This document shows positions 1 to 7,136 of a stretch of 64,000 bases of DNA, piece after piece. The position numbers and the translations under genes are program-made. The notes beneath the pieces were generated by a model. That model did no database searches, was not told where the DNA came from, and was given only the letters and a program-made list of their open reading frames with translations. Each line of letters starts with the position of its first letter. Within the stretch, counting starts at the first letter, position 1. Origin of the DNA: Roseicyclus sediminis (lineage in GTDB: Bacteria > Pseudomonadota > Alphaproteobacteria > Rhodobacterales > Rhodobacteraceae); the NCBI RefSeq assembly GCF_025515305.1, contig NZ_JAOPHT010000015.1, positions 1 to 64,000 on the forward strand, read 5' to 3'.

Positions 1-50
1 CGCGGCAGCTTTCGCGCCGCGGCCCGGGCCGGTGTCATGGTATCAGGGCA

Positions 51-1049
51 TCACTGCATCTGCACGGGGCAGGAGCCGTCCTCGGTGAAGTTGTGCACCA
101 TGATCTCGCCCGCGATGATGGCGGCCTGCGCCTCTTCGACGGCGGCGATCATCTCTTCGGTGATGAGTTCCGCGTTGAACTCGTCGAGCGCGTAGCCGAC
201 GCCCTCTTCTGCCAGGCCGAAGACATGGATGCCGGTCTCGAGATCTGCGCCCGTCGTGAAGGCGTCGTAGACGGCCACGTCAACGCGCTTGAGCATCGAC
301 GTCAGGACCGAGCCGGGGTGCAGGTAGTTCTGGTTGCTGTCCACGCCGATCGAGAGGATGCCCTCGTCGGCCGCGACCTGCAGAACGCCGAGGCCGGTGC
401 CGCCGGCTGCCGCGTAGACGACGTCTGCGCCCTGGGCGATCTGGCCGCGGGTCAGCTCGCCGCCGCGCACCGGGTCGTTCCATGCCGCGGGCGTGGTGCC
501 GGTCATGTTGGCGATCACGGTGGCCTCGGGGTTCACGGCGACGACGCCCTGCGCATAGCCGCAGGCGAAGCGCGAGATCAGCGGGATGTCCATGCCGCCG
601 ACGAAACCGACGGTGCCGGTCTCGGAGGCCATCGCGGCCAGCATGCCGACGAGGTAGGAACCCTCATGCTCGGAGAAGATGACCGAGCGCACGTTGGGCT
701 CGTCCACCACGCCGTCGATGATGACGAAGGTCGTGTCGGGATAGTCGGGCGCGACCACCGACAGCGGCGTGGCCTGGCTGAAGCCGGCCATCACGATCGG
801 GTTGGAACCCGCCTCGGCGAGGCGGCGCATGGCCTGCTCGCGCTGGGCGTCGGACTGCAGCTCGATCTCGCGGTAGGTGCCGCCGGTTTCCTCGGCCCAG
901 CGTTCGGCGCCGTTGAAGGCGGCTTCGTTGAACGAGCGGTCGAACTTGCCGCCGAGGTCGAAGATGATCGCCGGCCCGTCGGCCAGCGCGCCGGTCGCCG
1001 ACATCGCCAGGACGGCGGCGGCGCTCAAGAGTTTTTTCATTGTGGTCAT
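51..1049 (-). CDS. BMP-family ABC transporter substrate-binding protein
   Basis: Periplasmic binding protein of the BMP/PnrA family, which in characterised members binds nucleosides for ABC import. A signal peptide (MKKLLSAAAVLAMSATGALA) is followed by typical BMP segments: FDRSFNEAAFNG near the N-terminus, a VMAGFSQ region, and GVDSNQNYLHPGSVLTSMLK late in the chain. The start at 1049 follows a GGGAG site; an in-frame start at 1145 would add 32 residues with no signal character. No permease or ATPase lies beside it inside the window; partners could lie beyond position 1. It is the first of two BMP proteins here and is only distantly similar to the second (41618-42700). The ligand is inferred from the family, not visible. 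Confidence 0.9.
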   Translation of the reverse strand: MTTMKKLLSAAAVLAMSATGALADGPAIIFDLGGKFDRSFNEAAFNGAERWAEETGGTYREIELQSDAQREQAMRRLAEAGSNPIVMAGFSQATPLSVVAPDYPDTTFVIIDGVVDEPNVRSVIFSEHEGSYLVGMLAAMASETGTVGFVGGMDIPLISRFACGYAQGVVAVNPEATVIANMTGTTPAAWNDPVRGGELTRGQIAQGADVVYAAAGGTGLGVLQVAADEGILSIGVDSNQNYLHPGSVLTSMLKRVDVAVYDAFTTGADLETGIHVFGLAEEGVGYALDEFNAELITEEMIAAVEEAQAAIIAGEIMVHNFTEDGSCPVQMQ

Positions 1050-1134
1050 GCGTATCTCCCGGTTGGTGGCGGGACCGGGCCGTGTCTCGGCCACGTGTCC
1101 TCTCGCGAAAAGATCGGTGACGATCCCCGGGCCG

Positions 1135-1164
1135 ATTAAGGGCAAAGCTCATGCAGGTGGTCAA
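1135..1164 (-). promoter_or_regulatory. Possible sigma-70 promoter of the BMP gene
   Basis: On the minus strand TTGACC (1164-1159) and CTTAAT (1140-1135) are separated by 18 bases. Transcription would begin near 1128 and leave a leader of about 80 bases before the ATG at 1049. Spacing is slightly long and the -10 matches the consensus at four of six positions. Confidence 0.35.
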
Positions 1165-1207
1165 CCGGTTTCTGGCGCGTCGCAGGCCCGTGAAGGCTGC
1201 CCTAGCG

Positions 1208-1654
1208 TCAGGTTTCGTCCGCCGTGCCCGTTTGCCGGGCAGGCAGCGTAATGGTCAGGGTCAAGGCATCGGTGCGCACACCACCCGGCCGCCGGTAGTA
1301 ACCCTGCCGTCGGCCCGTTTCGACCAGCCCCGCGGCGGCATATAGCGCGCGCGCGGCACGGTTGTCGGCGGCGACCTCGAGGTGCAGGACCGAGCATCCA
1401 CGGGCGGTCGCCGCATCGAGGACCATCTCCATCAACGCGTGGCCATGTCCCTGTCCCTGCGCCGCCGGAGCGATGGCGATGGTCAGAAGCTCGGCCTCTG
1501 GCGGGATGATCTGAAGGAGGGCGAAGCCGTGGTCGCCACCGGAGACGGCCACCGTTCCGGGCCGTTCCATCAGGCTCGCGATCGCATCCCTGTCCCACGC
1601 CTCGCCGTCCGCGAAGGCTGCGGCGTGGATCTCGGCCATCCGTTCGGGGCTCAT
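1208..1654 (-). CDS. rimI: Ribosomal protein S18 alanine N-acetyltransferase-like GNAT
   Basis: Small GNAT acetyltransferase of 148 aa. The acetyl-CoA loop is visible as APAAQGQGHGHALM (Q/RxxGxG/A type), followed by the LHLEVAADNRAARALYAAAG stretch shared by RimI proteins, which acetylate the N-terminus of ribosomal protein S18. Its ATG overlaps the tsaB stop (ATGA), and the tsaB-rimI pairing is common in bacteria, which supports the assignment. Some RimI homologues act on other substrates, so the target is inferred. Confidence 0.85.
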   Translation of the reverse strand: MSPERMAEIHAAAFADGEAWDRDAIASLMERPGTVAVSGGDHGFALLQIIPPEAELLTIAIAPAAQGQGHGHALMEMVLDAATARGCSVLHLEVAADNRAARALYAAAGLVETGRRQGYYRRPGGVRTDALTLTITLPARQTGTADET

Positions 1655-2313
1655 GACGGCAGGATCACCGGCCCCGCATCGCGCGAGGGGGCGGCATCGG
1701 CCGCGCGGATATAGAGCGGTGCCGGGCGCGGCAGGTCCGGATCGAGGCGGCGGGCCGCCGCGATCCTCGCGATCGCCTCGGCAAGCGGCATCGCGGGCGC
1801 AAGCACGGTGAGCCCCGGGATCACTCCGGCCGCCTCCGCCGCGCCGGAGCCCGTCACCCTCGGCGTGGCAATCGTGTGGGGCAGGTCGCTTGTGACCAGA
1901 AGCCGGGGCGTCCCGGCTCCGGCCCCGTCGAAGGCTTGTACGTATACCTCGGATCGCCGCGCGTCCTCGATCACGGTGATGGGACGCGGCAGGCCATGGC
2001 ACCGCGCCTCGAGCGTCGAGACCCCGACGGCCGGGATGCCGAGCGCCAGTGCCAGGCCCCGCGCGGCCGCGACGGAGATGCGGATGCCGGTGAAATTGCC
2101 CGGGCCGATGCCCACGCCGATGGCGTCCAGATCGCCAGGCGCGGCGCCCCCCGCCTCGATCACTTCCGCGAGAAGCGGCATCAGCCGCTCGGCCTGCCCC
2201 TTGCCCATGTCCTCATGCGCCGTCGCCAGCACCCGGTCGCCCGACAGCAAAGCGGCCGCGCAATGCGCGGCCGATGTGTCGAAACCCAGGATCAGGGGCT
2301 CAGACGTTGACAG
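1651..2313 (-). CDS. tsaB: tRNA t6A modification protein TsaB
   Basis: Non-catalytic ASKHA-fold partner of TsaD in making N6-threonylcarbamoyladenosine at position 37 of ANN-decoding tRNAs. The conserved opening ILGFDTSAAHCAAALLSG and the later GPGNFTGIRI motif are both present. The opening lies upstream of the first ATG/GTG/TTG-type start of use: that frame has no ATG or GTG between there and the nfuA coding region. The best candidate is CTG at 2313-2311, six bases after GAGG and overlapping the nfuA 3' end by 14 bases, giving 220 aa. A TTG at 2250 would delete the first strand of the fold. It is coupled to rimI downstream. Confidence 0.82.
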   Translation of the reverse strand: MSTSEPLILGFDTSAAHCAAALLSGDRVLATAHEDMGKGQAERLMPLLAEVIEAGGAAPGDLDAIGVGIGPGNFTGIRISVAAARGLALALGIPAVGVSTLEARCHGLPRPITVIEDARRSEVYVQAFDGAGAGTPRLLVTSDLPHTIATPRVTGSGAAEAAGVIPGLTVLAPAMPLAEAIARIAAARRLDPDLPRPAPLYIRAADAAPSRDAGPVILPS

Positions 2314-2863
2314 GACGCACCTCGAGCACTTCGGGAATGTAGTGCCGAAGCAGGTTCTCGATCCCCATCTTCAGCGTCAGCGTGGAGGAGGGGCAGCCAG
2401 CGCAGGCGCCCTGCATGTGCAGGTAGACCACGCCGCGGTCGAAGCCGTGGAAGGTGATGTCGCCGCCATCCTGAGCCACGGCGGGCCGCACGCGCGTGTC
2501 GAGCAGCGTCTTGATCTGCCCCACGATCTCGGCGTCCTCGCCATCATGTTCGGCATGGCCGCCGGTGCCACCGCCCTCGCCCTCCATCACGGGCGCGCCG
2601 GACTGGAAATGCTCCATGATCGCGCCGAGGATGGCGGGCTTCATGTGGTCCCATTCCGCGCCCTCGGCCTTGGTCACGGTGACGAAGTCGGTGCCGAAGA
2701 AGACGCCGGTCACGTTGTCCACGTCGAAGATGCGCCGGGCCAGCGGCGATTTCTGCGCGGCGTCGGCGTTCGGGAAATCGGCGGTGCCCATCTCCAGCAC
2801 GGACTGTCCGGGCAGGAACTTCAGCGTCGCGGGGTTCGGCGTGGATTCGGTCTGGATGAACAT
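2300..2863 (-). CDS. nfuA: NfuA-type Fe-S cluster scaffold/carrier protein
   Basis: 187-aa protein with an N-terminal Nfu/Scaffold domain (residues about 1-87, opening MFIQTESTPNPATLKF) and a C-terminal NifU-like domain (about 110-187) carrying the cluster-binding CxxC at Cys154 and Cys157 (GACAGCPSST). Such proteins receive [4Fe-4S] clusters and pass them to target enzymes. The middle (residues 91-110) is a Gly/Glu/His-rich linker. GGAGG precedes the ATG. The promoter carries an Irr-like dyad (see 2922-2938), which fits iron-linked control of Fe-S assembly genes in alphaproteobacteria. tsaB starts inside its 3' end. Confidence 0.92.
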   Translation of the reverse strand: MFIQTESTPNPATLKFLPGQSVLEMGTADFPNADAAQKSPLARRIFDVDNVTGVFFGTDFVTVTKAEGAEWDHMKPAILGAIMEHFQSGAPVMEGEGGGTGGHAEHDGEDAEIVGQIKTLLDTRVRPAVAQDGGDITFHGFDRGVVYLHMQGACAGCPSSTLTLKMGIENLLRHYIPEVLEVRPVNV

Positions 2864-2890
2864 GCGGTCGGTCCTCCGGGGGTTGTCCGA

Positions 2891-2919
2891 GATATGCGGG
2901 CGGGCCCCGCCGAAGTCAA
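2891..2919 (-). promoter_or_regulatory. Sigma-70-type promoter of nfuA
   Basis: TTGACT (2919-2914) and CATATC (2896-2891) lie 17 bases apart on the minus strand, immediately downstream of an inverted repeat at 2922-2938. Transcription would start about 20 bases before the nfuA ATG. Confidence 0.5.
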
Positions 2920-2921
2920 GT

Positions 2922-2938
2922 TTTGGAACCGTTCTAAA
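2922..2938 (-). promoter_or_regulatory. Irr-box (ICE)-like dyad upstream of nfuA
   Basis: Minus strand reads TTTAGAACGGTTCCAAA: arms TTTAGAA and TTCCAAA with a 3-base centre and one mismatch to perfect symmetry. This resembles the iron control element bound by Irr in alphaproteobacteria. It sits two bases upstream of the nfuA -35 element. The match is to a remembered consensus, not a motif scan. Confidence 0.5.
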
Positions 2939-2948
2939 CTCGGCTCGA

Positions 2949-3404
2949 TCAGGTGATCTGTTCGAGCTGTTCCTTGGACAGCTCGCCCGGAACGATCGTG
3001 ATCGGTACCGGGAGGGTGCCCGCCTGCTTGACCATCGCGGTCACCAGCGGCCCCGGACCGCCCTTGCCCGAACCCGCGCCGAGGACGAGAACCCCGATCT
3101 CGGGTGTCGCCCGGATATGGGCGAGGATCTGGTCCACCGGCTCTCCTTCGCGGATCACGAGGGAGGGGTCGACCTTCTGGCGGTCGCGCATCCACTTGGC
3201 GAAGACGTTGAAATGCGCCTCGATCCGTTCACGGGCCTCGGCGCGCATCACTTCGCCCACACCGATCCAGTGGTTGAACTCGTCAGGCGGGATGACCGAC
3301 AGGATCTCGACACCGCCGCCCGTGTTGGCCGCGCGCATGGCGGCGAAACGCATCGCGTTCAGGCATTCGCGCGTGTCGTCCAGGACCACGAGAAACTTGC
3401 GCAT
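2949..3404 (-). CDS. Universal stress protein (UspA family)
   Basis: Single-domain Usp protein of 151 aa beginning MRKFLVVLDDTRECLNAMRF, the usual beta1-alpha1 opening. The C-terminal nucleotide-loop region is LGAGSGKGGPGPL followed by PVPITIVPG; the G-x2-G-x9-G(S/T) ATP motif is recognisable only in a degenerate form, so ATP binding is uncertain. The start at 3404 follows GGGAG; an upstream in-frame codon at 3440 adds 12 residues unlike the family. Nothing in its neighbours indicates a specific stress. Confidence 0.85.
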   Translation of the reverse strand: MRKFLVVLDDTRECLNAMRFAAMRAANTGGGVEILSVIPPDEFNHWIGVGEVMRAEARERIEAHFNVFAKWMRDRQKVDPSLVIREGEPVDQILAHIRATPEIGVLVLGAGSGKGGPGPLVTAMVKQAGTLPVPITIVPGELSKEQLEQIT

Positions 3405-3473
3405 TCGGAGGCTCCCTTCCGCTGGGCAAGTCTGCGCCACCTCGTCGCCGGGCGCAATGACATAGGCGCCGCG

Positions 3474-4340
3474 TCAGTCCGCGCCGCTGTGCGCCCAGTC
3501 CCAGTAGAGATCGCGGGCCTTCTTCGCCATCGGTCCCTGCTGATAGTGTGTTCCGTCGAACTCCGCGACCGGGGTCACCTTGTTGAGGTTGCCGGTCATG
3601 AAGACCTCGTCTGCATGGCGGAAATCATCGAAGGTCAGAACCGTCTCGACCACCTCGACCCCGTCGGCGCGGAGGTTGGCGATGTGGCGCTTGCGCGTGA
3701 TGCCGGCAAGGAAGGTGCCGTTCGGGATCGGCGTGAAGACGACACCGTCGCGCACCATGAAGATGTTGGCCGACGCCGTCTCGGCCACGTTGCCGAGCGC
3801 ATCTGCCACCAGCGTGTTGTCGTATCCCTTCGACCGCGCCTCGGCGAGCATGCGGGCGTTGTTGGGATAGAGGCACCCGGCCTTCGCGTTGCAGACCGCG
3901 TCGGCCAGCACGGGGCGACGGAATTGCGTCGTGGTCAGGCGCGAGGCGGCCCCGGGCTTGGCCATGGGCACCTCCTCGAGGCAGACGCAGAAACCCGCGG
4001 GCGCCTCTCCGGGCAGAATGCCCATGTGCCCGCCCTCGATGCCCCAGAACATCGGACGGATGTAGACGGCGGCGTCCTTCGGATAAAGGCGCAGGCCCTC
4101 CTGGACGATATCGAAGATTTCCTGAGGGGACTGGGCGGGATGCAACATCAGCGCATGGGCCGAGGCGACGACGCGCTCGCAGTGCGCCTTGAGATCGGGG
4201 GCGAGCCCGTCGACGTACCGGGCCCCGTCGAAGACCGTCGTCCCCAGCCAGGAGCCATGATCGGCCGCGCGCATGATGGCGACATCGCCCTCGTGCCACC
4301 GGCCTTCGAAATAGGTCCTGATGTTGGTTCCCGTCGCCAT
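3474..4340 (-). CDS. ilvE: Branched-chain-amino-acid aminotransferase
   Basis: Fold-type IV PLP aminotransferase of 288 aa, interconverting Leu, Ile and Val with their 2-oxo acids using glutamate/2-oxoglutarate. The PLP lysine is in CNAKAGCLYPNNA, followed by the ETASANIF phosphate-side motif and FLAGITRKRH. Length and motifs fit the short IlvE-like subgroup. The ATG has a strong GGAGGTGAGG ribosome site, but that site is the 3' arm of a hairpin (4342-4375) that starts just after the stop of a small upstream ORF, suggesting coupled translation. D-amino-acid aminotransferase specificity cannot be fully excluded. Confidence 0.9.
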   Translation of the reverse strand: MATGTNIRTYFEGRWHEGDVAIMRAADHGSWLGTTVFDGARYVDGLAPDLKAHCERVVASAHALMLHPAQSPQEIFDIVQEGLRLYPKDAAVYIRPMFWGIEGGHMGILPGEAPAGFCVCLEEVPMAKPGAASRLTTTQFRRPVLADAVCNAKAGCLYPNNARMLAEARSKGYDNTLVADALGNVAETASANIFMVRDGVVFTPIPNGTFLAGITRKRHIANLRADGVEVVETVLTFDDFRHADEVFMTGNLNKVTPVAEFDGTHYQQGPMAKKARDLYWDWAHSGAD

Positions 4341-4341
4341 G

Positions 4342-4375
4342 CCTCACCTCCGCCGGTTTCCGGGCGGAGGTTAGG
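4342..4375 (-). promoter_or_regulatory. Hairpin masking the ilvE ribosome-binding site
   Basis: The minus-strand RNA can pair ACCUCCGCC with GGCGGAGGU (9 bp, 8-base loop), with a further CCU/AGG step beyond one mismatch. The 3' arm contains the ilvE Shine-Dalgarno GGAGG, four bases from the AUG. The 5' arm begins 12 bases after the stop codon of the upstream small ORF, so a terminating ribosome could hold the hairpin open. Confidence 0.55.
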
Positions 4376-4386
4376 CCGGGCTCAGG

Positions 4387-4599
4387 TCAATGGGAAGACC
4401 CGGAGGTGAACCCCATCTGGTAGTCCATCGTCGCACCCTGGCGCGTCGATGCGGTGCGCCCGATGGGCGCCGCCGGTTTCTTGTGTGGCCGGGCGCCGCG
4501 CATTGCGGGTCCCGTGGCGTTAGGGGCTTCTGTCGACCGGTCTGCACGGACGATGATACGTTCGGAGGGCCGACGCCCCGCCATCTGCGGCTTGCGCAT
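4387..4599 (-). CDS. Small basic hypothetical protein / possible ilvE leader ORF
   Basis: 70-aa ORF, unrecognised. It has GGGAG seven bases before its ATG and a promoter-like sequence 43 bases upstream, so expression is plausible. The product is Arg/Lys-rich in the first 50 residues (MRKPQMAGRRPSERIIVR) with no membrane segment or known motif, ending TMDYQMGFTSGSSH. It is not enriched in Leu/Ile/Val codons, so a classical attenuation leader is unlikely. Position 46 bases before ilvE, with an RBS-masking hairpin in between, suggests a role in translational coupling, a real small protein, or both. Confidence 0.5.
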   Translation of the reverse strand: MRKPQMAGRRPSERIIVRADRSTEAPNATGPAMRGARPHKKPAAPIGRTASTRQGATMDYQMGFTSGSSH

Positions 4600-4641
4600 G
4601 ATAGTCTCCCTCTTACTGCGGATTGTGTTGAGTACCGGGGG

Positions 4642-4669
4642 TGTATACCGCGCGTTTGTAAAAGTCCAA
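4642..4669 (-). promoter_or_regulatory. Sigma-70-like promoter of the small ORF-ilvE unit
   Basis: Minus strand TTGGAC (4669-4664), 16-base spacer, TATACA (4647-4642), in a locally AT-richer stretch. The predicted start near 4635 leaves about 36 bases to the small ORF's ATG. Confidence 0.5.
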
Positions 4670-4715
4670 TGAAACCGGCAGCGCTAACATGTGCGCAGTT
4701 GCACAGATCCGGCCC

Positions 4716-5198
4716 TCACGCCTCGGCCAGAAGTGCGTCGAGGTCGAGCGGCGTGTTCGACATGGCAAGCTCTCCGGTGGCGGTTCGGGGCCAGTCGGCC
4801 TCGGCCCGGTCGCGGTAGATCTCGATTCCATTGCCATCCGGGTCGCGGAAATAGATCGCCTCGGAGACGCCATGATCGGCGGCGCCGTCGATCGGGACGC
4901 CCGCGGCGACCACGGAAGCGAATGTCTGCGCCAGTGCCTGCCGGTGAGGGTAGAGCAGCGCGACATGGTAGAGGCCGGTCGTGCCGCGGCCAGGTGGGTG
5001 TCCGCCACGGCTGTCCCAGGTGTTCAGCCCGATATGATGGTGATAGCCGCCCGCCGAAAGGAAGGCGGCCTGCGTGCCGTAGCGCTGCATCAGGTCGAAG
5101 CCCATGACATCGCGCCAGAAGGCGATGGCGCGGTCGAGGTCTGAGACCTTCAGGTGGACGTGGCCGATGCGGGTCTCGGGGTGCGTGCTGTGGGGCAT
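4716..5198 (-). CDS. VOC-superfamily (glyoxalase/dioxygenase fold) protein
   Basis: 160-aa protein with two vicinal-oxygen-chelate modules: GHVHLKVSDLDRAIAFW at the N-terminus and GLYHVALLYPHR near residue 75, ending in FRDPDGNGIEIYRD, which supplies the conserved metal-ligand Glu. The sequence resembles the CatE/CatD-like catechol-2,3-dioxygenase-related group (GGYHHHIGLNTW). Substrate unknown; ring cleavage, glyoxalase-like chemistry and fosfomycin-type resistance are all possible in this fold. An AGGAG site precedes the ATG. It lies alone between trpS and the ilvE unit. Confidence 0.82.
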   Translation of the reverse strand: MPHSTHPETRIGHVHLKVSDLDRAIAFWRDVMGFDLMQRYGTQAAFLSAGGYHHHIGLNTWDSRGGHPPGRGTTGLYHVALLYPHRQALAQTFASVVAAGVPIDGAADHGVSEAIYFRDPDGNGIEIYRDRAEADWPRTATGELAMSNTPLDLDALLAEA

Positions 5199-5269
5199 GG
5201 TCTACTCCTTTGCGCGACAGATGCCTTCCCGGCCCGCAACGCAAAAGTCCCGCCAGCGCAGGGAGGATG

Positions 5270-5283
5270 TGCGATTATTCGCA
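5270..5283. promoter_or_regulatory. Short palindrome upstream of the VOC gene
   Basis: TGCGATTATTCGCA has perfect 5-base arms (TGCGA/TCGCA) around TTAT, in the 130-base gap between trpS and the VOC gene. It could be a repressor operator; no clear -35/-10 pair fixes its position. Confidence 0.25.
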
Positions 5284-5328
5284 TGAATGATCGCCGCGAA
5301 GCGGATTTTCGGACGAAAACCCGGCGCC

Positions 5329-6354
5329 TCAGCTCCGCAGCATCCCGACGATATCGTAGGTTCGCTCGAGGATCGGCACCGTGATCTCGCGCGCCCGCTC
5401 CGCCCCGCGGCCGAGGATCGCGTCGATCTCGGCGGGATCGTTCATCAGTCGCTTCATCTCGGTCGAGATCGGCGCCAGCTTCTCGACCGCGAGGTCGGCC
5501 AGCGCCATCTTGAAGTGTCCGAACATCGCGCCCGAATGCGCATCCAGCACGGCCTGAGGTGTGGTCTCGGCCAGGGCGGCATAGATGTTCACGAGGTTCC
5601 GCGCCTCGGGCCGTGTCTCGAGCCCCCCGACCACCTCGGGCAGCGGGTCGGGATCGGTCTTGGCCTTGCGGATCTTCTTCGCGATGGCGTCCGCGTCGTC
5701 GGTCAGGTTGATGCGCGTCTTGTCCGAGGGGTCGGACTTCGACATCTTCTTCGTGCCGTCCTGCAGGTTCATGACCCGCGTCGCCACGCCCTCGATGACG
5801 GGCTCGGTGATCGGGAAGAACTCCACCCCGTAGTCGTGGTTGAACTTCGCGGCGATGTCGCGGGTCAGCTCCAGGTGCTGCTTCTGGTCCTCGCCCACGG
5901 GGACGTGTGTCGCGTGGTAGACCAGGATGTCGGCGGCCATCAGGGCGGGATAGGCGAACAGGCCCAGCGAGGCGGCCTCGGCGTTCTTGCCGGCCTTGTC
6001 CTTCCACTGGGTCATCCGGCCCATCCAGCCCATCCGCGCGATGCAGTTGAAGATCCACGCCAGTTGCGCGTGTTCGGGCACCTGGCTCTGGTTGATGAGG
6101 ATGGATTTCTCCGGGTCGATACCTGCGGCGATGAAGCCCGCGCAAAGCTCCCGCGTGTTGTTGCGAAGGACATCGGGGTCCAGCAGCTTTGCCGTGATCG
6201 CGTGCAGGTCGACCATGCAGTAGACGGTCTCGAACCCGCCGGCATCCTGCATGTCGACCCACCGCTTCATCGCGCCGAGGTAGTTGCCGAGCGTCAGGCC
6301 GCCCGAGGGCTGCATGCCCGAGAAGACGCGGGGGGTGAATGTCGGCTCGCTCAT
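5329..6354 (-). CDS. trpS: Tryptophanyl-tRNA synthetase
   Basis: Class I aminoacyl-tRNA synthetase charging tRNA-Trp, 341 aa. The ATP-site signature appears as [12 protein letters not shown] (HIGH equivalent) and the mobile loop as [22 protein letters not shown] and the conserved MVDLHAIT region confirm TrpRS rather than TyrRS. Start at 6354 ([18 protein letters not shown]) follows GGAAGG; an upstream in-frame codon would add 27 residues unlike the family. Divergent from the rhomboid-fold gene. Confidence 0.97.
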   Translation of the reverse strand: MSEPTFTPRVFSGMQPSGGLTLGNYLGAMKRWVDMQDAGGFETVYCMVDLHAITAKLLDPDVLRNNTRELCAGFIAAGIDPEKSILINQSQVPEHAQLAWIFNCIARMGWMGRMTQWKDKAGKNAEAASLGLFAYPALMAADILVYHATHVPVGEDQKQHLELTRDIAAKFNHDYGVEFFPITEPVIEGVATRVMNLQDGTKKMSKSDPSDKTRINLTDDADAIAKKIRKAKTDPDPLPEVVGGLETRPEARNLVNIYAALAETTPQAVLDAHSGAMFGHFKMALADLAVEKLAPISTEMKRLMNDPAEIDAILGRGAERAREITVPILERTYDIVGMLRS

Positions 6355-6452
6355 GCTCTGCCTTCCCGTGGATGCGCGAGGCCCCTCTGGCCAACCGCCG
6401 CGGCATCGCTTAGCCAAGGGGCATATCGGCGTCAACCGAAGGTCCCGTCACC

Positions 6453-7136
6453 ATGGAGAACCACAACGTCTCGCCGTTCAATGCGCTGCCGCCGGTCGTG
6501 GTCGCGCTGGCCGTCGTCATCGCGGGCATCGAGGGGATGTTCCAGCTCGCCACGGCGGGCTTTCTCGGCGGGCAGGGAGGCGTCGGCTGGCGGCTCGGCG
6601 CGATGCAGGATTACGCGGTCCTGAACGAGGTCGCCGACTGGATGCTGGCCAATGGCCGCTTCCCGCCCGATCAACTCCTACGGTTCCTGACCTATCCGCT
6701 GATCCATGCCGGTTTCGTGCACGCGGCCTTTGTCGTCGTGTTCATCCTCGCCATCGGCAAGATGGTGGCCGAGGTCTTTTCGCCCATGGCCTTCGTCGCC
6801 GTTTTCTGGGTCTCCGCCATCGTCGGGGCGCTGGGCTTCGTTCTCCTTCTCGACAGCCCCTATCCGCTGGTGGGAGGCTATCCTGGCGTCTACGGCCTGA
6901 TCGGAGCCTTCACCTTCCTCATGTGGGTCGATGCCTCGCGGCGCGGCGACAGCAGGATGCGTGCCTTCGGCCTGATCGGCGCGCTTCTCGCCATCCAGCT
7001 GATCTTCGGCGTCATCCAGGGCGAGTTCGGCAGCGTCGTCGCGGACCTGTCGGGCTTCATCGCCGGGTTCCTCCTGTCCTTCCTCGTCAGTCCGGGCGGC
7101 TGGCGGCGCGCTCTCGACAAGCTCCGGCAGCGCTAG
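6453..7136 (+). CDS. Rhomboid-fold membrane protein lacking the protease dyad
   Basis: 227-aa protein with about six hydrophobic segments (roughly 13-38, 90-110, 113-134, 141-160, 171-190, 198-212). Order and loop motifs match rhomboids, with HAGFVHAAF in TM2 and a Gly-rich TM4. The position of the catalytic serine (GxSG) reads GGYPGVYG (residues 141-148), placing Pro144 there, and the TM6 histidine position reads DLSGFIAGF with Ser200. I therefore infer a pseudoprotease that may bind or escort membrane proteins. Convergent with murJ; the two stop codons share CTAG at 7133-7136. Confidence 0.75.
   Translation: MENHNVSPFNALPPVVVALAVVIAGIEGMFQLATAGFLGGQGGVGWRLGAMQDYAVLNEVADWMLANGRFPPDQLLRFLTYPLIHAGFVHAAFVVVFILAIGKMVAEVFSPMAFVAVFWVSAIVGALGFVLLLDSPYPLVGGYPGVYGLIGAFTFLMWVDASRRGDSRMRAFGLIGALLAIQLIFGVIQGEFGSVVADLSGFIAGFLLSFLVSPGGWRRALDKLRQR

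Noticed and set aside
1-50. GC hairpin-like sequence at the left edge
   Set aside because: CGCGGC/GCCGCG could be a terminator after the BMP gene, but the window edge cuts it and no T-run is visible.
2496-4409. 637-codon plus-strand frame opposite nfuA, usp and ilvE
   Set aside because: Shadow frame crossing three recognised minus-strand genes.
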